Source: Actinacidiphila acidipaludis
GTDB taxonomy: Bacteria; Actinomycetota; Actinomycetes; Streptomycetales; Streptomycetaceae
Length of the DNA: 64,000 nucleotides
Assembly (NCBI RefSeq): GCF_019890725.1
Contig: NZ_JAINZZ010000004.1
Span: forward strand, 186,001 to 250,000
Direction: 5' to 3'
A program made the translations under genes and the position numbers. The notes beneath the pieces were generated by a model that was not told the origin of the DNA, ran no database searches, and saw only the letters and a program-made list of their open reading frames with translations. Numbering within the stretch: position 1 is the first letter of the stretch; every line of letters starts with the position of its first letter. Below are positions 19,101-28,894 of the stretch, one piece after another.

Positions 19101-20492
19101 ATGGGTGATGACGCATACCGGGTGGAGCACGACTCGATGGGGGACGTCCGCGTGCCCCGTGAGGCGAAGTGGCGGGCGCAGACGCAGCGGGCGGTGGAGA
19201 ACTTCCCGATCTCCGGGCAGCGCATCGAGCGCGCCCACATCGAGGCGCTGGCGCGGATCAAGGCGGCCGCCGCCAAGGTGAACGCCGAGCTCGGCGTGCT
19301 GGACAAGGACGTCGCCGAGGCGATCCAGGAGGCCGCCGCCGAGGTCGCGGAGGGCCGCTGGGACGAGCACTTCCCGGTCGACGTCTTCCAGACCGGTTCC
19401 GGCACCTCCTCGAACATGAACACCAACGAGGTCATCGCCACCCTGGCCACCGAGCGCCTGGGCCGCGGCGTCCACCCGAACGACGACGTCAACGCCTCGC
19501 AGTCGTCCAACGACGTGTTCCCCTCCTCGATCCACATCGCCGCCACCGCGGCGGTCACCCGCGACCTGGTCCCCGCGCTGACCCGCCTCGCCGAGGCCCT
19601 GGAGGCCAAGGCCGCGGAGTTCCAGGACGTGGTGAAGGCCGGCCGCACCCATCTGATGGACGCCACGCCCGTCACCCTCGGCCAGGAGTTCGGCGGGTAC
19701 GCGGCCCAGGTCCGGTACGGCGTCGAGCGGCTCCGGGCGGTGCTGCCGCGGCTGGCCGAGCTCCCGCTGGGCGGCACCGCGGTCGGCACCGGCATCAACA
19801 CCCCGCCCGGCTTCCCCGCCGCGGTGATCGCCGAGGTCGCCCGGGCCACCGGCCTGCCGCTGACCGAGGCCCGCAACCACTTCGAGGCGCAGGGCGCCCG
19901 CGACGCGGTGGTCGAGACGTCCGGCCAGCTCCGGACCATCGCCGTCGGCCTGACCAAGATCGCCAACGACCTGCGCTGGATGGCCTCGGGACCGCGCACC
20001 GGCCTCGCCGAGATCAGCCTGCCCGACCTGCAGCCGGGCTCCTCGATCATGCCCGGCAAGGTCAACCCGGTGGTGCCCGAGGCGGTGCTGATGGTCGCCG
20101 CGCAGGTCACCGGCAACGACACCGCGATCACCGTTGCCGGTGCGGCGGGCAACTTCGAGCTCAACGTCATGCTGCCGGTCATCGCCCGCAACGTGCTGGA
20201 GTCGGTGCGCCTGCTCGCCAACGTCTCCCGGCTGCTGGCCGACCGCACGATCGACGGGATCACCGCCCACCCGGAGCGGGCCCGCGAGTACGCGGAGTCC
20301 TCGCCGTCCGTGGTGACGCCGCTGAACCGCTGGATCGGCTACGAGGAGGCCGCGAAGGTGGCGAAGAAGGCGCTGGCGGAGCGGAAGACCATCCGGCAGG
20401 CGGTCATCGAGGGCGGCTACGTCGAACGCGGGCTGCTGACGGAGGAGCAGCTCGACGCGGCACTCGACGTGTTGCGTATGACCCGTCCGTGA
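19101..20492 (+). CDS. fumC: Fumarate hydratase class II
   Basis: A 463-residue class II fumarase of the aspartase/fumarase superfamily, iron independent. Signature [11 protein letters not shown] is intact (about 314-324), as are [10 protein letters not shown] and [11 protein letters not shown]. The homotetramer has three-chain active sites. The start at ATG 19101 gives the family-typical N-terminus; the frame is open far upstream through the class I gene, but that is only an alternative frame. No strong ribosome binding site is seen (ACAGGT). DUF402 follows after 23 bases and may be co-transcribed. Confidence 0.95.
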   Translation: MGDDAYRVEHDSMGDVRVPREAKWRAQTQRAVENFPISGQRIERAHIEALARIKAAAAKVNAELGVLDKDVAEAIQEAAAEVAEGRWDEHFPVDVFQTGSGTSSNMNTNEVIATLATERLGRGVHPNDDVNASQSSNDVFPSSIHIAATAAVTRDLVPALTRLAEALEAKAAEFQDVVKAGRTHLMDATPVTLGQEFGGYAAQVRYGVERLRAVLPRLAELPLGGTAVGTGINTPPGFPAAVIAEVARATGLPLTEARNHFEAQGARDAVVETSGQLRTIAVGLTKIANDLRWMASGPRTGLAEISLPDLQPGSSIMPGKVNPVVPEAVLMVAAQVTGNDTAITVAGAAGNFELNVMLPVIARNVLESVRLLANVSRLLADRTIDGITAHPERAREYAESSPSVVTPLNRWIGYEEAAKVAKKALAERKTIRQAVIEGGYVERGLLTEEQLDAALDVLRMTRP

Positions 20493-20515
20493 CGGGTGAT
20501 CCGTAAGCTCTGTTC

Positions 20516-21193
20516 ATGACAGCCGACGTCGACACCTCGATCCGTAACGGACAGCAGCGGCACTTCTGGGCCCCCGGCGACCAGGTGCTGTGGCGCTATC
20601 GCGGCAACGGCACCGACGCGGTGCACATCTGCCGGCCCGTGACGGTGGTGCGTGACGACACCGAGCTGCTGGCGGTGTGGATGGCCCCGGACACCCCGGT
20701 GGTGCGGCCGGTGATGGCCGACGGCACGCCGGTGTACCGCGAACCGCTGGAGACGCGGTACCGCAAGCCGCACGTGCCGAGCGTGGAGCGCTGGTGGGGC
20801 ACCGGCGTGCTGAAGCTGGCGCGGCCGGGCGAGCCGTGGTCGGTGTGGCTGTTCTGGGAGCCGGGATGGCAGTTCCGCAGCTGGTACGTCAACCTCGAGG
20901 AGCCGCTGCGCCGCTGGTCGGGCGGGGTGGACTCGGAGGACCACTTCCTCGACATCTCCGTGCACCCGGACCGCAGCTGGCACTGGCGGGACGAGGACGA
21001 GTTCGCCCAGGCGCAGGCCGACGGGCTGATGCCGGCCGCGCTCGCCGCCGGGGTGCGCGAGGCCGGTCACCGGGCGGTCGGGGTGATCCGCGCCTGGGGC
21101 CATCCGTTCCGTGACCACTGGCAGGACTGGCGCCCCGATCCGGCGTGGCCGGTGCCGTCGCTGCCGGCGGACTGGGCCCGTCCGGGGGTCTGA
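20516..21193 (+). CDS. DUF402 (FomD-like) hydrolase-fold protein
   Basis: A 225-residue DUF402 protein. The family beta-barrel core includes WSVWLFWEPGWQFRSWYVNLE (truncated here to its key Trp/Asn/Glu residues), then SEDHFLDI with the metal-binding Asp/Glu set, and WHWRDEDEF near 155-163. Relatives include FomD, which hydrolyses a cytidylyl phosphonate, and nucleoside di/triphosphate-acting enzymes; this protein's substrate is unknown. It begins 23 bases after fumC on the same strand, but functional linkage to the TCA cycle is not implied. Confidence 0.8.
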   Translation: MTADVDTSIRNGQQRHFWAPGDQVLWRYRGNGTDAVHICRPVTVVRDDTELLAVWMAPDTPVVRPVMADGTPVYREPLETRYRKPHVPSVERWWGTGVLKLARPGEPWSVWLFWEPGWQFRSWYVNLEEPLRRWSGGVDSEDHFLDISVHPDRSWHWRDEDEFAQAQADGLMPAALAAGVREAGHRAVGVIRAWGHPFRDHWQDWRPDPAWPVPSLPADWARPGV

Positions 21194-21441
21194 AGCCGCT
21201 GACCGGCAGGTCCGCGGCACGAGCCAGGGAACCGCGGAGCCCCTTGTTGCGTCCCTGTCGGTCAACCGTAGGATCGTGCTCCGGAACACTGCACAATTGC
21301 CGAGCACAGCCCAGAGTTTGACACTGCGTCATGGGCAGGTGCGGGCCCGCGCACGTCGCAGCACAGCCAGCACACACGCCGATGACGCCTCTGCCGGGCG
21401 TCGTCCACCGGACGGATGAGCAGTCAGGGAGGCCCTGAGCA

Positions 21442-22107
21442 GTGGGAACCGGCGGCTACGAGGACCTGGAGAAGGACCGGACCGGGCAGGCCGAGGCGTT
21501 CGACGCCATCGGCGACCGGTACGACGAGGCCTTCCCGCACAAGGAGGGCCAGATCGAGGCCGGGGGCTGGCTGACCGCCTCGCTGCCGCGGGGCTCCCGG
21601 GTGCTCGACCTCGCCTGCGGTACCGGGATGCCCACCGCCCGCCAGCTCACCGACGGCGGCCTCCGGGTCACCGGGATCGACCTCTCCCCCAGGATGCTGG
21701 AACTGGCCCGGCGCAACGTGCCGGAGGCCGAGTTCGTCCGCGCCGACATGGGCGATCTGGTGGGCGGCGGCGCGCTGGCCGGGGGCAGCTTCGCCGGCGT
21801 CGCCGCGTTCTTCGCACTGCTCATGCTGCCCCGCCCGGAGATCCCCTACCTGCTGCGCACCGTCCACGACCTGCTGGAACCCGGCGGGCTGCTGGCGCTG
21901 TCCATGGTCGAGGCCGACGTGGACGACATGCAGATCCCGTTCCTGGGGAACACGATCCGGGTATCCGGTTATCTACGGGACGAACTGCGCGACGTGGTGA
22001 CGGATGCGGGCTTCGAGGTGATCAAGGAGGAGTCGTTCGCGTACGCGCCGGCGAGCTCCGACGTACCTCCGGAGCTGCAGCTCTTCCTCTACTGCCGACG
22101 TGCCTGA
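21442..22107 (+). CDS. Class I SAM-dependent methyltransferase
   Basis: A 221-residue Rossmann-type methyltransferase. Motif I is VLDLACGTGMPTARQL at about 53-68, with the acidic motif II (VTGIDLSPRML, near 75-85), followed by VRADMGDL and LLEPGGLLALSM. The family methylates small molecules or lipids; the acceptor cannot be inferred. GTG start following a GAGCA stretch. The preceding 248 bases are an ordinary intergenic region with one AT-richer patch (CTGCACAATTG at about 21290) that may hold the promoter. Confidence 0.82.
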   Translation: MGTGGYEDLEKDRTGQAEAFDAIGDRYDEAFPHKEGQIEAGGWLTASLPRGSRVLDLACGTGMPTARQLTDGGLRVTGIDLSPRMLELARRNVPEAEFVRADMGDLVGGGALAGGSFAGVAAFFALLMLPRPEIPYLLRTVHDLLEPGGLLALSMVEADVDDMQIPFLGNTIRVSGYLRDELRDVVTDAGFEVIKEESFAYAPASSDVPPELQLFLYCRRA

Positions 22108-22173
22108 ACCGGCCAGGTTCGAGCCCCGCCGCGCGGTGGTCGCGGCGGCGCACCGACGGATGGATCGACTCGC

Positions 22174-24852
22174 GTGACCACGGACCAGCCCCGCCCTCCC
22201 CGAACCCCTGCCGCGCCGCCGGACCCGCGCGGCGGCTTCGGCCTGGACTCGCTGCCGCAGACCCCGCCGGACGCGGCGCCGCACGCCGCGCCCGGCCGCC
22301 CCTGTCCGCTCCCGGCCGATCCGCACGCCCGCGGCGGCGACCCGGCCGGCGCCGAGGAGGCCGGCGGCCCGCGTGGCCATGCCGCGGAGGCGGCCGGCGC
22401 GAGCGGTCCGGCCGGTCCCGGCGACGGTGCCGAACACGATGAGCGGGGAGCCGCCGGCCCGCCTGGCGGGCAGGTCGCGGGGGGCGAACCGGTTGAGCGC
22501 GGCGATCACCGGGAGTCCCCGGCCGACTCCGCAGCGCAGTCCGCAGGCCCCGTCGGCGGGGAGACCGGGACCGACCCTGCCGGACCAGGCACGCCGGATG
22601 CGCCTGGGTCGTATGGTGAGCGCGTGGCCGGACAAGAAGCGGCAGACCCGCAGGGAGCGACGAGTCCCTACCGCGACGCCCCGTCCGACCCTGCCCAGGG
22701 CGCGGCCGCGTCCACCCCGCCCGGCGAGGACCCGCACGAGCAGGGCCGGCACGCACAGAACTCCCACGGGCAGAATCCCCCGGAACGCAACCCCCACGGG
22801 CAGAACGCGCACGGGCAGACCCCGCCCGCCGATGACCCGTACGGGCAGCGGCCCCACCGGCAGGAGTACGGCAAGGGCGCGTCCGGGCCGCGGGATCCCC
22901 GGCCGGAACCCCAGCCGCAGCCGCAGCCCCAGTCGCCGCCGCACGAGGAACGCGGCCGGCACACGTCCGAGGGCCAACTCCCGCCGCTCCCGCCCATCCC
23001 GGCGCACGGCAGCGGCTGGATGCCGGGGACGCCGGACGGCGGCGAGGTGCTGGGGTCCTTCGTCAGCACACCGCCGCGGGGCACTCCGCTGGAGGCCGCC
23101 GGGCACCCCGGGGACGAGGACTCGGTGGGCATGCGCATTCCGATGCCGGCACAGACCGGCCCCGAGGCCGACCGCCTGCGGTACGTCGGGGCCGCCACCC
23201 GCCGGATCGCCCGCGGTCTGGACCTCGACGAGATCCTGCTGGGCCTGTGCCGGTCCGCGGTGCCCGCGTTCGCCGACGCGATCCTGGTCTATCTGCGCGA
23301 CCCGCTGCCGGTCGGCGACGAGCGGCCGTCGGGTCCGCTGCGGCTGCGGCTGCGCCGCGCGGACGGCGGGCTGGACGGGCCCGACCCGGCCGGTGACGCG
23401 CCGGTCGGCGCGGTCCCGCTGGTGCCCGCCCTGGAACCGGCGTACGCCTCCGAGACGATCGGGGTGCTGCTCGACGGCCCGCTGGCCGAGGTGCTGCGCG
23501 GTGTCCGCCCGGTGTTCGCGGAGTCCCCGCGGGCCGCGGACGCGCTCGCCGAACTCCTCGGCAACCCCGCGAGCCCGCTGCCGACCGGCCGCCGGGCGCT
23601 GCTCGCGCCGCTGCGTGGCCGCCGCCGCGTGATCGGCGCGGCGGTGCTGCTGCGCCGGCCCGACCGGCCCGCGTTCGAGGCCGACGACCTGCTGGTGGCC
23701 GCCCAACTGGCCACCCACACCGCGCTCGGCGTCGACAAGGCGGTGCTCTACGGCCGCGAGGCGTACATCGCCGACGCCCTGCAGCGCGAGATGCTGCCGG
23801 ACTCCCTGCCGCAGCCCACCGGCGTCCACCTCGCCAGCCGTTACCTGCCGGCCGCGGAGTCGGCGCGGGTCGGCGGCGACTGGTACGACGCGATCCCGCT
23901 GCCCGGCAGCCGGGTGGCGCTGGTGGTCGGCGACGTCATGGGCCACTCCATGACGTCCGCGGCCATCATGGGTCAGCTGCGGACGACCGTGCAGACCCTG
24001 GCCGGGCTGGACCTCGCGCCCCAGGAAGTGCTGTACCACCTGGACGAACAGGCCCAGCGGCTCGGCCAGGACCGCATGGCGACCTGCGTCTACGCCGTCT
24101 ACGACCCCATCGCGCACCGCATGGTGGTGGCCAACGCCGGTCACCCGCCGCCGGTACTGCTGCACGCGGACGGCCTCGCGGAGGTGCTGCGGGTGCCGCC
24201 GGGCGCGCCGATCGGCGTGGGCGGCGTGCCGTTCGAGGCGGTGGAGCTGCCCGCGCCGGCCGGGGCGACGCTGCTGCTCTACACCGACGGGCTGGTGGAG
24301 TCGCGCAGCCGCGACGTGTGGGGCGGCATCGAGCTGCTGCGCGAACGCCTGCACGACGCGGCGACGGTGCTGTCGCCGCCACCGCTGGAGCCGCTGTGCG
24401 ACGAGGTGCTGGAGATCCTCGGGCCCGGCGACCGCGACGACGACATCGCGCTGCTCGCCGCGCGGTTCGCCGGGATCGCGCCGAGCGACGTGGCGTACTG
24501 GTTCCTGGAGCCGCAGGCGCAGACCGCGGGCCGGGCCCGCCGCCTGGTCCGCCAGGCGCTGCGCCGCTGGGACCTGGAGGACCAGGTCGACGCGGCGGAA
24601 CTGCTGGTCAGCGAGATCGTCACCAACGCGGTGCGGTACGCGGAACGGCCCATCACGCTGCGGCTGCTGCGCACCGACGTGCTGCGGTGCGAGGTCGGCG
24701 ACGACGCGCCGCTGCTGCCGCGCATGCGGCATGCCGCTCCCGAGGAGGAGGGCGGGCGCGGGCTGTACCTCGTCAACCGGATGGCTCAGCGCTGGGGTGC
24801 CACCCGGCTGGGCGCAGGCAAGGTCGTCTGGTTCGAGCTGCCCATCATCTGA
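22174..24852 (+). CDS. GAF-PP2C(SpoIIE)-ATPase signalling phosphatase
   Basis: An 892-residue multidomain protein. Residues 1 to about 325 are disordered, rich in Pro/Gly/His/Gln, with repeated HGQN/GQ segments. A GAF-like sensor domain follows (about 333-525), then a SpoIIE-type PP2C serine phosphatase (about 530-765; RVGGDWYDAI, VVGDVMGHSMTSA, VANAGHPPPVL and YTDGLVESR motifs, and a DRDDDIALL end), then an anti-sigma-type HATPase_c domain (about 775-892; ELLVSEIVTNAVRYA and GGRGLYLVNRMA). Such proteins control anti-sigma/anti-anti-sigma switches. The C-terminal kinase-like domain lets one polypeptide oppose its own phosphatase. GTG start 66 bases after the methyltransferase. Confidence 0.9.
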   Translation: MTTDQPRPPRTPAAPPDPRGGFGLDSLPQTPPDAAPHAAPGRPCPLPADPHARGGDPAGAEEAGGPRGHAAEAAGASGPAGPGDGAEHDERGAAGPPGGQVAGGEPVERGDHRESPADSAAQSAGPVGGETGTDPAGPGTPDAPGSYGERVAGQEAADPQGATSPYRDAPSDPAQGAAASTPPGEDPHEQGRHAQNSHGQNPPERNPHGQNAHGQTPPADDPYGQRPHRQEYGKGASGPRDPRPEPQPQPQPQSPPHEERGRHTSEGQLPPLPPIPAHGSGWMPGTPDGGEVLGSFVSTPPRGTPLEAAGHPGDEDSVGMRIPMPAQTGPEADRLRYVGAATRRIARGLDLDEILLGLCRSAVPAFADAILVYLRDPLPVGDERPSGPLRLRLRRADGGLDGPDPAGDAPVGAVPLVPALEPAYASETIGVLLDGPLAEVLRGVRPVFAESPRAADALAELLGNPASPLPTGRRALLAPLRGRRRVIGAAVLLRRPDRPAFEADDLLVAAQLATHTALGVDKAVLYGREAYIADALQREMLPDSLPQPTGVHLASRYLPAAESARVGGDWYDAIPLPGSRVALVVGDVMGHSMTSAAIMGQLRTTVQTLAGLDLAPQEVLYHLDEQAQRLGQDRMATCVYAVYDPIAHRMVVANAGHPPPVLLHADGLAEVLRVPPGAPIGVGGVPFEAVELPAPAGATLLLYTDGLVESRSRDVWGGIELLRERLHDAATVLSPPPLEPLCDEVLEILGPGDRDDDIALLAARFAGIAPSDVAYWFLEPQAQTAGRARRLVRQALRRWDLEDQVDAAELLVSEIVTNAVRYAERPITLRLLRTDVLRCEVGDDAPLLPRMRHAAPEEEGGRGLYLVNRMAQRWGATRLGAGKVVWFELPII

Positions 24853-24863
24853 CGTGAGCCGTC

Positions 24864-24893
24864 GTGCCGGGTCCCGCCGCGGGGGCCCGGCAC
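24864..24893 (+). terminator. Terminator after the PP2C gene
   Basis: GTGCCGGG and CCCGGCAC form an 8-bp stem whose interior extends by further G-C pairs, 12 bases after the stop codon. Confidence 0.6.
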
Positions 24894-25193
24894 GCCTGTG
24901 CGGTGGGGGCGGTCGCGGGCGCGACAGCAGCCGGGGCTTGCGGTCACAGTGGGGGCAGCCGCGCGGAGGTCCGAGGGAAGGCGAGCGCTGAGGCCCGCGC
25001 CCGGCGGACGCAGTCCCGGGGCCGGTGTGGATGGCCTGTGCCCCGGGACTGCATCGCGCGCACCTCTCGCTGCGCCGCGTCATCGACCGCGCCCCCATCG
25101 GGGCTGAGGCCCGCCGTCAACTGCCCGCCTCGACGGGCGAAGGGGGGCCCGGCGCAAGGGCGCGAACCCGGGCGGAAGGGGTATGCGCGGGGG

Positions 25194-25222
25194 GTATACA
25201 TGGAGGGTATACACGGCGTGTA
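25194..25222. promoter_or_regulatory. PadR operator region: duplicated GTATAC plus TACAC-GGC-GTGTA
   Basis: Two GTATAC hexamers start at 25194 and 25207 (13-base period) and the second runs into a perfect 5-3-5 dyad TACAC-GGC-GTGTA at 25210-25222. The cluster lies 12 to 40 bases upstream of the PadR start. PadR proteins usually autorepress from AT-rich dyads near their own promoter, so this is the likely site. Confidence 0.6.
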
Positions 25223-25233
25223 GTGTGGGCGGC

Positions 25234-25758
25234 ATGTCAATCGGCCACACCCTCCTCGGACTCCTGGAGTCCGGCCCGCGCCACGGATACGACCTGAAGC
25301 GCGCGTTCGACGAACGGTTCGGGCACGACCGCCCCCTCGCCTACGGCCAGGTCTACTCGACGATGGCCCGGCTGCTGAAGAACGGCCTCGTCGAGGTCGA
25401 GGGCATCGAGCCCGGCGGCGGCCCGGAACGCAAGCGGTACGCCATCACCGACGCCGGCATCACCGACGTCGAGGCCTGGCTGGCCCAGCCCGAGCGGCCC
25501 GAGCCCTACCTGCAGACGACCCTGTACACCAAGGTCGTCCTGGCGCTGCTCACCGGCCGCTCGGCCGCCGACCTGCTCGACACGCAGCGCGCCGAGCACC
25601 TGCGGCTGATGCGCGAGCTGACCCGTCGCAAGTCCTCCGACGACCTGGCGGACCAACTCATCTGCGACCACGCCCTGTTCCACCTGGAGGCCGACCTGCG
25701 CTGGCTCGAGCTCACCGCCGCCCGCCTGGACCAGCTCGCCGCGGCGGTGACCCGATGA
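25234..25758 (+). CDS. PadR family transcriptional regulator
   Basis: A 174-residue regulator with the PadR winged helix at the N-terminus (HTLLGLLESGPRHGYDLKR and LAYGQVYSTMARLLKNGLV) and the antiparallel helical dimerisation tail of the Vir_act_alpha_C type (about 95-170). The ATG at 25234 gives the family N-terminus. It overlaps the ABC ATPase gene by 4 bases (ATGA), so the regulator and transporter are translationally coupled. This arrangement is typical of antibiotic- or peptide-responsive ABC operons. Confidence 0.88.
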   Translation: MSIGHTLLGLLESGPRHGYDLKRAFDERFGHDRPLAYGQVYSTMARLLKNGLVEVEGIEPGGGPERKRYAITDAGITDVEAWLAQPERPEPYLQTTLYTKVVLALLTGRSAADLLDTQRAEHLRLMRELTRRKSSDDLADQLICDHALFHLEADLRWLELTAARLDQLAAAVTR

Positions 25759-26438
25759 CCACGGAACCCCTTCTCCAGGCGACGGACGTCCGCAAGTCCT
25801 ACGGCCGGACCGCGGCGCTGGACGGCGCCGACCTGACCGTGCGGGCCGGTGAAGTGGTGGCCGTGATGGGCCCGTCGGGGTCCGGGAAGTCCACCCTGCT
25901 GCACTGCCTGGCCGGCATCGTGCGGGCCGACTCCGGCGAGCTGCGCTACCGCGGGCAGGACCTGACCGCGATGTCCGACGGCCGGCGCAGCGCCCTGCGG
26001 CGTTCCGACTTCGGCTTCGTCTTCCAGTTCGGCCAGCTCGTCCCTGAGTTGACCTGCCTGGAGAACGTGGCGATCCCGCTGCGGCTGGCCGGTGAGCGGC
26101 GCAGGGCCGCCGAGGCCAAGGCGGCGGCCTGGCTGGAGCGCCTGGAGGTCGCGGACGTCGCGGGCCAGCGGCCCGGCGAGGTGTCCGGCGGTCAGGGCCA
26201 GCGGGTCGCGGTGGCCCGCGCGCTGGTGGCCGGCCCGCGGGTGATCTTCGCCGACGAGCCGACCGGCGCGCTGGACTCGCTGAACGGCGAGCGGGTGATG
26301 CGCCTGCTGACGGACGCCGCGCACGACACCGGCGCCGCCGTCGTCCTGGTGACCCACGAGGCGCGCGTGGCCGCCTATTCCGACCGGGAGATCGTCGTGC
26401 GGGACGGGAAGTCGCGCGACACGGAACGGGTGTCATGA
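25755..26438 (+). CDS. ABC transporter ATP-binding protein
   Basis: A 227-residue MacB/LolD-type ATPase. Walker A GPSGSGKST (about 38-46), Q-loop in FGFVFQFGQLV, signature VSGGQGQRVAVARAL, Walker B VIFADEPTGALDS and the switch His in VLVTHE are all intact. It overlaps the genes on both sides by 4 bases. It would energise the FtsX-type permease encoded next, most likely for export of, or resistance to, a peptide or lipid-targeting compound; the substrate is not identifiable. Confidence 0.92.
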   Translation: MTTEPLLQATDVRKSYGRTAALDGADLTVRAGEVVAVMGPSGSGKSTLLHCLAGIVRADSGELRYRGQDLTAMSDGRRSALRRSDFGFVFQFGQLVPELTCLENVAIPLRLAGERRRAAEAKAAAWLERLEVADVAGQRPGEVSGGQGQRVAVARALVAGPRVIFADEPTGALDSLNGERVMRLLTDAAHDTGAAVVLVTHEARVAAYSDREIVVRDGKSRDTERVS

Positions 26439-28876
26439 GCGCGCCCCACGAGCCGTTCGCCGGCTTCGACCGGGCGCCGTCCGGCGCCGGCCCCGACCGC
26501 GCCCCCGACTCGGGCGCCGGCGTGCGCACCTGGGCCCGCGACCTGGCGCTCGGCGCGCGGTTCGCGGCCGGCGGCGGCCGCGAGGGCTGGACCCGGACGG
26601 TGCTGACCGCGGTCGGCGTGGGCCTCGGCGTCGCACTCCTGCTGCTGGCCGCGGCGGTGCCCCCGATGATGACCGTGCGGGACCACAAACGGGTCGCCCG
26701 AGACGCGATGTCCTCCGGTTACGTCGCCAAGCCCACCGACAGCACGCTGCTGTCGGCCGAGGCCGACACCACGTACCACGACAAGGACATCACCGGCATC
26801 CTGCTGCAGCCGGACGGGCCGAACGCCGCCACGCCGCCGGGCGTGACGAAGCTGCCCGCGCCCGGGCACATGGTCGTCTCCCCCGCGCTGCACCGCCTGC
26901 TGGACGGTTCACCGCTGTTGCGCCAGCGCATCCCGTACACGATCGACGGCGCCATCGGCCGCGCCGGCCTGATGGGTCCCGCCGAGCTGTACTTCTACGC
27001 CGGCAGCGACCGGCTGACCGCGCGCGACGCCGAGTACCGCAACGGCAACGCCGACCGGATCACCGGCTTCGGGCACCGCAGCAACTCCGCCGTGATGGGG
27101 CCGACGTTCGACCTGCTGCTGGTCATCATGCTGGTGGTGCTGCTGCTGCCCGTCGGGGTGTTCATCGCCACCGCGGTCCGGCTGGGCGGCGAACGCCGTG
27201 ACCGGCGGCTGGCCGCACTGCGCCTGGTCGGCGCGGACAACCGGATGACACGCCGGATCGCGGCCGGGGAGGCGCTGTTCGGGTCGGTCCTCGGACTGCT
27301 GGTCGGCGGCGGGCTGTTCTTCGCCGGCCGGCAACTCGCGTCGCATGTCACCATCCGCGGCATCTCCGCGTACCCGGCCGACATGACGCCGGCCACCACA
27401 CTGGCCGTGCTGATCGTCCTGGCGGTGCCGCTGACCGCGGTCGCGGTGACGATGCTGAGCCTGCGCGGGACCGCGATCGAGCCGCTCGGGGTGGTCCGGC
27501 AGGGTGTCGGCCGCGGCCGCCGGGTGTGGTGGCGGCTGGTGATCCCGGTGGTCGGACTGGTGCTGCTGCTCCCGCAGTTCGGGCACGTCCACGGCGACAG
27601 CAACCTGAACGTGTACCAGACCGCCACGGGCGCGGTGCTCATGCTGATCGGCGTCACCGCCGTACTGCCGTGGGTCGTCGAGCAGGTGGTCGGGCGGCTC
27701 CGCGGCGGCCCGGTCGCCTGGCAACTCGCCACCCGGCGGCTGCAGCTCAGCAGCAACGCCGCGGCCCGCATGGTCAGCGGCGTCACCGTCGCGGTGGCCG
27801 GGGCCATCGCCCTGCAGATGCTGTTCACCGCGGTCGACGGCGACTTCGTGCACGAGACCGGGGGCGACCCGAGCCGGGCGCAGGTCATGGTCGACGCACC
27901 CGTCGCGAACGGCGCGCAGGCACGGGACTTCAACCAGCGGATCGCCGCGACCCGCGGCGTCCGGCAGGCGTACGGCTACGTCAACGCCGACGCCACCCAG
28001 CCGGACGCGGACCGGGTCCGGGACGGCGACTTCGCGTACCTGCCCGTGGTGGTCGGCGACTGCCCGACGCTGCGGCAGATGGCCCAGGTGTCCGCGTGCT
28101 CCCCGGGCAGCGTCTTCATCGTGCCGCCGGCCGACGGCATGGGCGACCCCGGGTCGGCCCGCTCCTACCTCAGGCCCGGCTCGCGGCTGGACCTCAACGG
28201 GCCGCCGCAGTCGGCCTACGTCGGCACGCCCCGGCTCTGGACGATCCCGCGGACCGCGCGCACGGCCGCGCCCCGGACGGACCCGACGGGCAGCCTGTCG
28301 TGGGGCCTGTTCGCCACCCCGCAGGCGCTCGACACCTCGCTGCTGTCGTCGCCGACGGCGAACTCCATGGTGGTCCTGGACCCGCGGCAGCCCGAGGCGG
28401 TGGAGTACGTGCGCAACACCACGGCGAAGCTGGGGATCGGCGTGGACGTGTTCACCGTGCACTCCACCACCCAGCAGAACTCCTACACCCAGCTGCGGCG
28501 CGGCCTGTTCGCCGGTGCGGCCCTGACCATGGCGCTGATCGGCGCGAGCCTGCTGGTGATGATGCTGGAGCAGCTCCGTGACCGGAAGAAGCTGCTCGCG
28601 GTCCTGGTGGCGTTCGGCACCCGGCGCAGTGCGCTGGCCTGGTCGGTGCTGTGGCAGACCGCGATCCCGGTGGTACTGGGTCTGGTGCTGGCCTGCGCCG
28701 GCGGTCTGGGCCTCGGGGCCGCGCTGCTGGCGATGACCAGCCGGCCGTTCCACCCGGACTGGAGCGGGATGGCCGCGATGTCGGCCATCGGCGCGGCGGT
28801 CGTCCTCGGGGTGACGCTGCTGAGCATGCCGCCGCTGTGGCGGCTGATGCGGGCGGACGGCCTGCGCACCGAGTAG
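26435..28876 (+). CDS. FtsX-like ABC transporter permease
   Basis: An 813-residue permease with two FtsX-type four-helix modules. The first transmembrane segment is near 60-80, a first cluster lies at about 225-365, further helices at about 370-470, and the last cluster at about 690-800. A large extracytoplasmic domain (about 480-680) includes a Cys pair (GDCPTLRQMAQVSACSPG). The N-terminal 45 residues are Gly/Pro-rich and cytoplasmic. The start overlaps the ATPase stop (ATGA). A strong terminator follows 18 bases after the stop, closing the three-gene operon. Confidence 0.88.
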   Translation: MSAPHEPFAGFDRAPSGAGPDRAPDSGAGVRTWARDLALGARFAAGGGREGWTRTVLTAVGVGLGVALLLLAAAVPPMMTVRDHKRVARDAMSSGYVAKPTDSTLLSAEADTTYHDKDITGILLQPDGPNAATPPGVTKLPAPGHMVVSPALHRLLDGSPLLRQRIPYTIDGAIGRAGLMGPAELYFYAGSDRLTARDAEYRNGNADRITGFGHRSNSAVMGPTFDLLLVIMLVVLLLPVGVFIATAVRLGGERRDRRLAALRLVGADNRMTRRIAAGEALFGSVLGLLVGGGLFFAGRQLASHVTIRGISAYPADMTPATTLAVLIVLAVPLTAVAVTMLSLRGTAIEPLGVVRQGVGRGRRVWWRLVIPVVGLVLLLPQFGHVHGDSNLNVYQTATGAVLMLIGVTAVLPWVVEQVVGRLRGGPVAWQLATRRLQLSSNAAARMVSGVTVAVAGAIALQMLFTAVDGDFVHETGGDPSRAQVMVDAPVANGAQARDFNQRIAATRGVRQAYGYVNADATQPDADRVRDGDFAYLPVVVGDCPTLRQMAQVSACSPGSVFIVPPADGMGDPGSARSYLRPGSRLDLNGPPQSAYVGTPRLWTIPRTARTAAPRTDPTGSLSWGLFATPQALDTSLLSSPTANSMVVLDPRQPEAVEYVRNTTAKLGIGVDVFTVHSTTQQNSYTQLRRGLFAGAALTMALIGASLLVMMLEQLRDRKKLLAVLVAFGTRRSALAWSVLWQTAIPVVLGLVLACAGGLGLGAALLAMTSRPFHPDWSGMAAMSAIGAAVVLGVTLLSMPPLWRLMRADGLRTE

Positions 28877-28894
28877 CCGTCCACCGCCGCAGTC

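Larger units (their letters stand above)
24853..25233. other. Intergenic region before the PadR gene
   Basis: After a terminator hairpin (24864-24893) no gene is supported here. The stretch is ordinary high-GC sequence until the duplicated GTATAC elements just before the PadR gene. Short open frames here have no domains and no convincing ribosome binding site. Confidence 0.6.

Noticed and set aside
22174-25098. A 1,041-residue leftward frame antisense to the PP2C gene
   Set aside because: It has the Arg/Gly/His-rich composition of antisense shadows in high-GC genes and no domain, while the rightward frame has complete PP2C, GAF and ATPase motifs.
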